Source: Bacillota bacterium (GTDB lineage Bacteria; Bacillota; Limnochordia; Limnochordales; ZCTH02-B6). Taken from it: DNA of 5,191 bases. Shown here piece by piece: positions 1 through 4,927 of the stretch. A model generated the notes under the pieces. The model ran no database searches. It worked only from the letters and a program-made list of their open reading frames with translations, and was not told where the DNA came from. The stretch spans positions 1-5,191 of the forward strand of contig PKQR01000157.1 in NCBI GenBank assembly GCA_017578085.1, written 5' to 3'. Numbering within the stretch: the first letter of the stretch is position 1; each line of letters begins with the position of its first letter. Both the position numbers and the translations under genes were made by a program.

Positions 1-68
1 CGGCGAATGGACCACCCTTTGCGGAAGTGGAGACGTCGGATAAACTCAATATCGACCACCTTGAGCAT
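1..68 (-). CDS. istA: IS21-family transposase IstA, N-terminal 22 residues (partial)
   Basis: Only the start of the gene is present; it continues past the left edge. The visible protein begins MLKVVDIEFIRRLHFRKGWS, then IR. This resembles the beginning of the N-terminal helix-turn-helix region of IstA transposases, where a stretch of this kind precedes the DNA-recognition helices. IstA is the DDE-type transposase that cuts and joins the element ends, with IstB as its ATPase helper; istB would lie further left. The ATG at 68-66 is preceded by a purine-rich GGGAGGAGAGGAG, a good ribosome binding site. The frame stays open upstream of that ATG, so a longer N-terminus cannot be strictly excluded, but the Shine-Dalgarno sequence favours this start. 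Catalytic residues are not in view. Confidence 0.75.
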   Translation of the reverse strand, partial: MLKVVDIEFIRRLHFRKGWSIR

Positions 69-131
69 CTCCTCTCCTCCCTGACCTCCGAGTTCTTCCC
101 AGAAGTCAGGGTAATGGACGAGGTGCTCGGG

Positions 132-177
132 GTGGTCCCCTTTTTCGTGATCACTCCGCTGTCAGTGGTCCCCTTTT
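132..177. repeat. Two direct copies of a 13-bp IS terminal-type repeat
   Basis: GTGGTCCCCTTTT occurs at 132-144 and again, identical, at 165-177. The copies begin 33 bp apart, close to three helical turns. Read on the minus strand this is AAAAGGGGACCAC, lying between the element's outer end and istA. Multiple spaced terminal repeats of this type are where IS21-family transposases bind. The roughly integral helical spacing would put both sites on the same DNA face, which is an inference. Confidence 0.75.
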
Positions 178-233
178 AAGTTAGCGCGTACAGTCAACTG
201 AGGTATTCTGGTGTTTGCAATAACTTCCCTCAT
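162..233 (-). pseudogene. 5' end of a gene cut off by the IS21-family insertion
   Basis: An ATG at 233-231 is preceded, 8 bases away, by an AGGAG ribosome binding site (242-246 on the plus strand, within GGAAAGGAG). The frame reads MREVIANTRIPQL, then crosses the presumed insertion boundary near 192, runs through the outer IS repeat, and stops at TGA (164-162) after 23 codons. About the first 13 codons are therefore native and the rest is insertion-sequence DNA. The start lies 31 bases after the stop of the upstream lipoprotein gene, so the two were probably one operon. Too little is left to recognise the protein. The rest may lie beyond the other end of the insertion, outside this window. 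Confidence 0.55.
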
Positions 234-264
234 CGAACGCGCTCCTTTCCGCTGACCGAAAGAA

Positions 265-705
265 CTAGCGAGCGAGTCGTTGCCGAAGAAGTTGGTCGAC
301 GATCTGGAAAGCCTGCGTAACAGAAAGTCTACGTTGCTCGAGGAGTTCAATCGTTCTCTGATAATAGGCGGCGTCAGTTCCGAGCGAAGCGGCGTCGTAA
401 GGGAATTTGAGAGCTGCGATCCTAGCACGTTGATTGGAACTAGGGCGAAGAACTTCTGTGCCTAGAACGTATCTCGCAGCGGCGAATTGCAAGGCTAAAG
501 GTGCGTTGCTGCGCGCTCCGGGGACAAAGGGCCACACATATCTTTCTTCGAACTGAGTAAGATCGACATTCGGATTCGCTTGAAGTTCTAGGAGCGCCAT
601 ATCGTATGCCTCAAGCAACTGTGCCATCGACGGGCCGGGGGCGTCACAGGCCGCGGAGAGCAGGCCGACAGCAAGAGCCATCAGAGCCAGGACCGTTCTG
701 CTCAC
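265..705 (-). CDS. Putative small lipoprotein of unknown function
   Basis: The protein has 146 residues and I do not recognise the family. I chose the GTG at 705-703 because AGGAGG (717-722 on the plus strand) lies 11 bases before it. The ATG at 747 has no ribosome binding site and would place 14 charged residues before the signal sequence. From the GTG the protein begins VSRTVLALMALAVGLLSAAC: a short basic n-region, a hydrophobic core, and a cysteine at 20 preceded by SAA. This looks like a lipoprotein signal, though -3 is Ser where Leu is usual. That Cys is the only one in the protein, which supports lipidation. The mature part is probably largely helical, with a C-terminal Q/R/L-rich segment (about 115-146) ending LLRQRLAR. 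The gene is visibly AT-richer than the TRAP genes (45-48% G+C in two 60-base lines counted), which suggests a different origin. It is followed by an IS-truncated gene and preceded by a gene remnant. Confidence 0.7.
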   Translation of the reverse strand: MSRTVLALMALAVGLLSAACDAPGPSMAQLLEAYDMALLELQANPNVDLTQFEERYVWPFVPGARSNAPLALQFAAARYVLGTEVLRPSSNQRARIAALKFPYDAASLGTDAAYYQRTIELLEQRRLSVTQAFQIVDQLLRQRLAR

Positions 706-780
706 CGGGTTTTCTACCTCCTCTACCGGAGAGGGTGTTGCGTTCATCGTGTACTGCGCGCTCAGAGGTCTGGCGATCTT

Positions 781-987
781 TCAACTTACGATGAATATGG
801 CCGATTCTACTACTTGGCCGAGGCGCATTGCTTTGTGTTTTGTGCCGTCGATAAGTAACCAACTGAGAGACAGCAGCCACGCGCCACGTAGTCGGCGACG
901 CGTGAGTGAACTGGCTAGTCCCCCGAAGGCAACCGTTCCATCCTGAACCTTCACGGTAAGTTCGTTGTATAAACGGCTAACGTAGTG
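781..987 (-). pseudogene. Gene remnant with a weak BON-domain-like motif
   Basis: The minus strand is open for 68 sense codons from after a TAG (990-988) to a TGA at 783-781. The reading includes LTVKVQDGTVAFGGLASSLT followed by RRRLRGAW. The pattern V-x-V-x-D-G-x-V-x-x-x-G followed by an arginine-rich helix resembles a BON domain, a small domain found in periplasmic and membrane-associated proteins. I see this by eye and the match is modest. There is no acceptable start: the only in-frame start codon is GTG (954-952), without a Shine-Dalgarno sequence and directly before the motif. A different frame holds an ATG at 999-997 that could join this one through a single frameshift near 975. I therefore read it as a broken or truncated gene that once preceded the lipoprotein gene 75 bases downstream. 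It could also be a chance open frame. Confidence 0.33.
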
Positions 988-1086
988 CTATCTATCATGA
1001 CGGTGCATCCCGCTGGGACAAGACCGGCGAGTTGGTGTAGCGGCCGCCATCTCCCAGAAATCGGCGTCGGGAATCCCACGTAATTT
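988..1086. other. Stretch with no recognisable gene
   Basis: This is the junction between the minus-strand remnant and the plus-strand MFS fragment. Short open stretches occur, including MAAATPTRRSCPSG on the minus strand from about 1052 downward, but none has a convincing start or family resemblance. I looked here for the missing N-terminal half of the MFS transporter and did not find it in any plus-strand frame. The frame leading into the MFS fragment is interrupted by TAA at 1081-1083. Confidence 0.5.
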
Positions 1087-1699
1087 GTGCTGACGCGGCG
1101 GCTCTTAGGGCTATATGCCGTTAACTTCACATCCCTTTACTTTTTTTGTGATTCTCACTTGGTTGCCCTACTATCTAGAGGGCGTGGGGGATTCCGATGT
1201 GGAGACCACGGGTTTCACTTCGTCACTGGTGCCGTGGGCCTCGATCCCGGGGGCGCTGTTGGTCAGCGCCATTTCTGACCGCACCGGACGGCGGCTGCAC
1301 CTGGTGCGCGCGCTGCTGGTGCTGGCGGCCTTGAGCATCATGGGCATCGTGTACGCAAAAAGCCGTTTGGTGCTGTTTGCGTGCCTGATCCTGTACGGGC
1401 TCGTGGGCAAGCTGGCCATGGACCCTTTGGTGGTGGCTCTCACCTCGGAATGGGCGCCAGCCGGCCGCATGGCGACGGCCATGGCGTTTCTCAACTTTGC
1501 CGGGATGGCCTCCTCTGTGTTGGCGCCGTACGTGACGGGTTATCTGACCAGCGCCACCGGCCGGATGGACCTGGCCTTCTTCATCGCTGGGGCACTGCTC
1601 CTGGCCGGTTTCGGGATCGCTTTGGCTATGCCGGACCGCGCCCAGGCGAGTGTGGCGCCGCCTCGGCAGTCAGCCATCGCCTCCGGCCTGCGGCGCTGA
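1087..1699 (+). pseudogene. MFS transporter, C-terminal half only, frameshifted
   Basis: The long frame (1115-1699) encodes transmembrane helices 7-12 of a major facilitator superfamily carrier. Helix 7 reads FFVILTWLPYYLE. The helix 8-9 loop holds the family signature in ALLVSAISDRTGRR (conserved D-R-x-G-R-R). Helices 9-12 follow, ending at a TGA at 1697-1699. TWLPYYL and this loop are typical of the anion:cation symporter (ACS) group, which includes hexuronate and galactonate carriers. A full protein has about 420 residues and 12 helices, so roughly half is missing. The frame starting at 1087 reads LTRRLLGLYAVNFTSLYFF up to seven Ts at 1141-1147. Removing one T joins it smoothly to VILTWLPYYL, giving a normal helix 7. 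The ATG at 1115 is thus not a real start and has no ribosome binding site. N-terminal loss plus frameshift make a functional carrier unlikely. Confidence 0.82.
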
Positions 1700-1769
1700 A
1701 CATCGGGCGGCTATCGCCTGCCCAGTGAGCCGGAAAGGACCTTGTGAAGCCGCGTCTGGATAAACAAAC

Positions 1770-1800
1770 AGGCCGTCGCAGAGCGCAGCTGCGACGGCCT
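1770..1800. terminator. Bidirectional intrinsic terminator
   Basis: AGGCCGTCGCAG (1770-1781) and CTGCGACGGCCT (1789-1800) form a perfect 12-bp GC-rich stem with a 7-base loop. On the plus strand the stem is followed by TTCTCTTT, and on the minus strand by TGTTTGTTTATC. Both are U-rich tails in RNA, so it can stop transcription from either side. It sits between the 3' ends of two convergent units: 70 bases after the MFS remnant's stop and 12 bases after dctM's stop. Confidence 0.88.
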
Positions 1801-1812
1801 TTCTCTTTGAGA

Positions 1813-3099
1813 TTACCGCATTCCAAGCACGCTAGGCAGCCAAGTGCTGAGGCTGGGCACGTAGGCGATGATCAGCAGTCCCACGAACGTGGCCGCCGCA
1901 AACCGCCATACCTCGGACCAGAGTTCTTCCAGCTTGATCCCCGAGATCAATGCGCCCATGTACAGGTTGACGGCCACCGGCGGCGTGATTTGACCCAAGG
2001 CCAAGTTGAGCGTCATCATGATCCCAAACCACACCGGATCCCAGCCCATGGCGGCGATGACCGGCAAGAAAATGGGCAGGAAGATGTAGTACACGGAGAT
2101 AGCGTCCAGCAGCATGCCCAGGATGGCCAGGAAAAAGTTGAGCGTCAGGATCAGCAGCCAAGGCGTGTCCCCGAGCTGCATTATGGCCTGGCTGATCCGG
2201 TCCACCACGCCGATGGACGCGGCCGTCCAGGAGAAGATCCCGGCCAAGGTCACGACGATCATGATGACCGACGTGGCCACGACGGCGTCGGCCAAATGCC
2301 GGAAGAGGTGCTTGAACTGCAGCGTCCGGTAAACGAACAGCCCCACAAACAAGGCGTAAAACACGGCGACAGCCGCCGATTCGGTGGGCGTGAAGACCCC
2401 GCCGTAAATCCCGCCCAGGATGATGACGGGAGCCAGGAGCGCCCACAGCGCGTCCCGCAATGCTTCCAGCACTTCTTTGCGGCTGGCGCGCGCCTCGCCG
2501 CCGTAGCCGCGCCGGACCGACAAGTACACCGTCAGGCCGGCCAGGATGATGCCCACCAGCAACCCGGGCACGACGCCGGCCATGAACATGGTCCGGACGG
2601 ACTGGTTGGCAAGGGTAGCGAAGATGATCAGGGCGATGGAAGGCGGAATGACGATGGACAGTTCGCTGGTGGCCGAGATGACGGCCGTGGCGAACTTCTT
2701 GTCATAGCCAAGCCGCGCCATCCCGGGGATGAGGACGGTCCCCAGGGCCGCCACCGTCGCTGGGCCCGACCCGGAAACAGCGCCCCAGAAAATGGCCACG
2801 ATCACGGCCACGAGCCCAAGCCCACCGGGCCAATGTCCTACGAGCACCCGCATGAGGCGCACGATCCGCTCGGCCATGCCGGCCTTTTCCATGAGCACCC
2901 CGGCCAGGATGAAAAACGGGATGGCCAACAGCGGGAACTTGGCGATGCCCGCCCAGAAGTTGTACGAGATGACCGGCACGCCTAGGTCGTACCACCAGAT
3001 GGTGAGAAACGACGAAGCGCCCAGGGCCACGCCGATGGGTACCCGCAAGAGCAGCAGGAGAAAGAACGAACCCAGCAATAACCACGCCGCGCCCGCCAT
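1813..3099 (-). CDS. dctM: TRAP transporter large permease subunit DctM
   Basis: This is the large membrane subunit of a tripartite ATP-independent periplasmic (TRAP) transporter. It forms the transport channel, driven by an ion gradient, and partners with DctQ and DctP. From the chosen ATG it has 428 residues, the usual family length, and is mostly hydrophobic with about 12 membrane segments. Family hallmarks seen are GSGPATVAALGTVLIPGM (about 110-127), SIVIPPSIALIIFA (about 148-161), FTPTESAA (236-243), GMLLDAISVYYIFLPIFLP (about 328-346), and TPPVAVNLYMG (372-382). The start at 3099-3097 overlaps the dctQ stop as TAATG, which suggests translational coupling; AGGAG lies 11 bases upstream. 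A GTG at 3111 would add four residues but overlaps its own Shine-Dalgarno. The gene ends 12 bases before the bidirectional terminator and is the last of the operon. It appears intact. Confidence 0.96.
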   Translation of the reverse strand: MAGAAWLLLGSFFLLLLLRVPIGVALGASSFLTIWWYDLGVPVISYNFWAGIAKFPLLAIPFFILAGVLMEKAGMAERIVRLMRVLVGHWPGGLGLVAVIVAIFWGAVSGSGPATVAALGTVLIPGMARLGYDKKFATAVISATSELSIVIPPSIALIIFATLANQSVRTMFMAGVVPGLLVGIILAGLTVYLSVRRGYGGEARASRKEVLEALRDALWALLAPVIILGGIYGGVFTPTESAAVAVFYALFVGLFVYRTLQFKHLFRHLADAVVATSVIMIVVTLAGIFSWTAASIGVVDRISQAIMQLGDTPWLLILTLNFFLAILGMLLDAISVYYIFLPIFLPVIAAMGWDPVWFGIMMTLNLALGQITPPVAVNLYMGALISGIKLEELWSEVWRFAAATFVGLLIIAYVPSLSTWLPSVLGMR

Positions 3100-3638
3100 T
3101 ACGCCGTCCACTCCTGCACCGTCGACCGCTCGCCCAGGGCCGCCGCAGCCGGCTCACCCCGCAACGTGCGCCATAGCGCCTGCAGGATCCGCACGATGAC
3201 GATGGCAGCGCCCACCGGCATGCCGAGGGTGAAGTACCACGTCTGCACGCCCAGGGATTGGGTGACGACGCCCAGCCACATCTCGTCGAGCACCTGCAAC
3301 CAGCCCAGCCGCAACACGACCGCGAAGACCGCTAAGGAAACCAAGTGCGTGAAGGCGATGATCCAGCGCCGCGCCGCGGCCGGCAGCCGGTCCACAAAGA
3401 AGACGACTTTCAGATGCGCGTCATCCCGGAAGGCCGTAGCCGTTCCCAAAAGCACGAGCCAGACAAACAGGTTGACCGTGATTTCCTCCGTAAAGGCGAG
3501 CGGCAACTGGATGAAGTAGCGGGTGACCACGTTGACAAAGGCGATGGTCACCATGACAGCCAGGACGAGGGAGCCGACAGTCTCCTCCAGCCGTCGGTCG
3601 AGAAACGCAGCCACCCGCGCAAACCACGTCTGCTGCAA
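3099..3638 (-). CDS. dctQ: TRAP transporter small permease subunit DctQ
   Basis: This is the small four-helix membrane subunit that pairs with DctM and is needed for TRAP transport. It has 179 residues, at the upper end of the usual family length (about 160-180). Family features visible are NVVTRYF near 36-42 with its conserved Arg (40), then AFTEEITVNLFVWLVLLGTA (48-67) with the Glu pair 51-52, and a basic/His segment RDDAHLKV (71-78). Four hydrophobic segments lie near 22-43, 53-71, 90-110 and 132-155. The start is TTG at 3638-3636. GAGGTGAT lies 5 bases before it, and an in-frame TGA two codons upstream excludes a longer protein. The nearby ATG at 3644 is in another frame. It is the middle gene of the operon, 135 bases after dctP, and overlaps dctM by one base. 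Confidence 0.94.
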   Translation of the reverse strand: MQQTWFARVAAFLDRRLEETVGSLVLAVMVTIAFVNVVTRYFIQLPLAFTEEITVNLFVWLVLLGTATAFRDDAHLKVVFFVDRLPAAARRWIIAFTHLVSLAVFAVVLRLGWLQVLDEMWLGVVTQSLGVQTWYFTLGMPVGAAIVIVRILQALWRTLRGEPAAAALGERSTVQEWTA

Positions 3639-3667
3639 CCTTCATCACCTCGAATCGGAACCAGAGA

Positions 3668-3706
3668 CCCCCGGGTCGCGCCGGCACAACCAGCGCCGCC
3701 CGGGGG
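3668..3706 (-). promoter_or_regulatory. Composite stem-loop between dctP and dctQ
   Basis: In the transcript of the minus strand, CCCCCGGG (3706-3699) pairs with CCCGGGGG (3675-3668) in an 8-bp all-GC stem. Nested directly inside it is a second stem, CGGCGC with GTGCCG (3698-3693 with 3687-3682, one G-U pair) around a 5-base loop. Six unpaired bases (GCGCGA) remain on one side. No U-run follows, so it is not a standard terminator. Such structures after a binding-protein gene often protect the upstream message from 3' decay or reduce downstream expression, giving more DctP than DctQM. That role is inferred here; the dctQ ribosome binding site lies outside the stem. Confidence 0.5.
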
Positions 3707-3773
3707 GCCTCCACGGCCGAACAATACGGCCTCAGTGCTCCTATGCACGTCTAGTGCTCGTCAGTCGCGAGCC

Positions 3774-4871
3774 CTACTGTGACTTGGCCTTGGCCTTGTC
3801 GGCTTCGGCTAGGCGGACCAGATCCTCTCCAATGATTTGCGTCCAGCGATCCCTGACGGACTGGGTCGCCGCCCGGAAAGCGGCCCGCTCCTCGGGCGTC
3901 AGCTGGATGACGGTCACGCCGCGCTCTTCGAGGAACGCAATCGGGTCCTCGATGGCCACCGGCTCGCCCATCTCCCGCAGGATCTGCACCGAGCGGCCGC
4001 CGTCAAGCCCGGCGCGCGCCACCGCCTTTTGATAGATCTCCGCGTCCTTGGCCGCTTCCAGGATGATCTGCTTCACGTCATCGGGGAACGTGGCCCAGAC
4101 GCGGCTGCTGGCGGCGAAGATCAGCGGGTCGATGGTGTAGTGCCACATGGTGACGTACGGGTGCACTTCCCACAGCCGCGACGGGATGTAGATGCCGGTC
4201 AGCGGGTTTTCCTGCCCGTCGACGACGCCCTGCTGGAACGCGGTCAGCGCCTCGCTCCAGTTCATGGCCGTCGGGTTGGCGCCCAGCGCCCGGAAAGTGT
4301 CAATGAAGATCTGGCTGCCGACGACCCGCGCCTTGAGACCGTGCATGTCTTCGGGGCGCCGCACGGGCCGCACGGAGTTGCTGAACTCGCGGAAGCCGTT
4401 TTCGCCCCAGCCCAGCACCGTCACGCCCAGCTCCGCCAGGCGCTGCGTGATCCAGCGGCCGGTTTCGCCGGCGATGACGGCATCCAACTCCTCATAGCTG
4501 TCAAAGAAGAAGGGCAGCGAGAAGAGGTTCAGCTGCGGAACTTGCGGCGACCAATTGATGGTCGACCCGAGGCTGAAGTCGGCCACGCCCTGGCGCAGCA
4601 GCTGGAACTCGCTGGTCTGTTGGCCGGCAAAGAGCTGGCCGGAGTAGTACACCTTGATGTTGACGCGCCCACCCGTGCGCTCCCGAACCAGGTCAGCGAA
4701 GCGCTGCGCGCCCAAGCCCCACGCGGTGTCGGGGCCCGGGACCACACTCATCTTGTATTCAGGCTTGAAGGTTTGCGCCGCCGCCAAGTCGAGGCCTGAG
4801 GCCAGCACGGCCAAGGCCAGAAGCGCAGCGGCCATCAGCATCCGGCTACTAAGTCTGCCAAGTCTGTGCAC
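3774..4871 (-). CDS. dctP: TRAP transporter substrate-binding protein DctP
   Basis: This is the extracytoplasmic solute receptor of the TRAP system. It binds the ligand and hands it to DctQ/DctM. It has 365 residues from the GTG at 4871-4869, chosen because AGGAGGAG (4878-4885 on the plus strand) lies 6 bases before it. The frame extends further upstream but lacks a comparable site and would overlap the preceding gene. Residues 1-32 form a signal peptide: basic start, hydrophobic core 11-27, and likely cleavage after AAA at 30-32. There is no cysteine there or elsewhere, so it is not a lipoprotein. DctP family features are TGGRVNIKVYYSGQL (66-80), ENGFR (157-161), RRPEDMHGLKARVVG (171-185), and AFQQGVVDGQENP (211-223). 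Arg182 in GLKAR matches the arginine that holds the substrate carboxylate in characterised members. The C-terminal tail is charged (ADKAKAKSQ). The substrate is probably an organic acid, but its identity is not readable. Confidence 0.95.
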   Translation of the reverse strand: MHRLGRLSSRMLMAAALLALAVLASGLDLAAAQTFKPEYKMSVVPGPDTAWGLGAQRFADLVRERTGGRVNIKVYYSGQLFAGQQTSEFQLLRQGVADFSLGSTINWSPQVPQLNLFSLPFFFDSYEELDAVIAGETGRWITQRLAELGVTVLGWGENGFREFSNSVRPVRRPEDMHGLKARVVGSQIFIDTFRALGANPTAMNWSEALTAFQQGVVDGQENPLTGIYIPSRLWEVHPYVTMWHYTIDPLIFAASSRVWATFPDDVKQIILEAAKDAEIYQKAVARAGLDGGRSVQILREMGEPVAIEDPIAFLEERGVTVIQLTPEERAAFRAATQSVRDRWTQIIGEDLVRLAEADKAKAKSQ

Positions 4872-4927
4872 GCGACGCTCCTCCTCTGGAATTCGGGAAT
4901 GGAATATATAAGTACACGTATTCGTGC
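4872..4927 (-). promoter_or_regulatory. dctP leader: AT-rich candidate promoter and small palindrome
   Basis: These 56 bases separate the upstream gene's stop from the dctP start. On the minus strand they contain TATATATT (within 4901-4910), a plausible -10 region and the AT-richest spot nearby. No good -35 hexamer lies 16-18 bases before it (GTAGGC at best), so this would be a weak or activator-dependent promoter, or no promoter if dctP is read through from the upstream gene. Just before it is CACG-AATA-CGTG (4926-4915), a short perfect inverted repeat in operator position. The strong Shine-Dalgarno at 4878-4885 is also here. I see no terminator in the gap. Confidence 0.35.

Larger units (their letters stand above)
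1..192 (-). mobile_element. IS21-family insertion sequence, left end (partial)
   Basis: This is the outer end of an insertion sequence whose body runs off the left edge. Three things support it: the start of an IstA-like transposase on the minus strand, a ~110-bp untranslated leader, and two copies of GTGGTCCCCTTTT in that leader. Repeated terminal transposase-binding motifs near the ends are typical of IS21-family elements. The exact outer boundary is not certain. IS21-family elements usually end in 5'-TG, and on the minus strand TG occurs at 192-191 and again at 196-195, just beyond the outer repeat. I place the end at 192, give or take a few bases. The other end and the target duplication are outside the window. 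Confidence 0.72.

Noticed and set aside
234..428. Longer minus-strand frame (start about 428) ending at 162
   Set aside because: Most of it overlaps the lipoprotein gene in another frame. Only the part from the ATG at 233 has its own ribosome binding site.
706..747. ATG at 747 as the start of the lipoprotein gene
   Set aside because: There is no ribosome binding site before it. The AGGAGG lies inside this extension, placed for the GTG at 705.
886..905. Inverted repeat CACGCG...CGCGTG near 879-905
   Set aside because: The arms are only 6 bases and lie inside the putative gene remnant. There is no T-run and no regulatory position relative to an intact gene.
961..999. Possible plus-strand promoter TTGTAT ... 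TATCTA
   Set aside because: Both boxes are poor matches and it would drive only a decayed gene fragment; there is no further support.
1744..2985. Plus-strand open frame of 413 codons, rich in H, Q, D, G, R
   Set aside because: It lies antisense to dctM, which is a clear family member. The amino acid mix is the usual shadow of a GC-rich membrane gene, and its start region runs through the terminator.
3420..3748. Minus-strand frames starting upstream of dctQ (including the ATG at 3644)
   Set aside because: They overlap dctQ out of frame and have shadow composition. The dctQ frame carries the family motifs.
3837..4799. Plus-strand open frame of 320 codons
   Set aside because: It is antisense to dctP, has no recognisable motif, and its skewed R/A/H/P/D composition is typical of a shadow frame in high-GC DNA.
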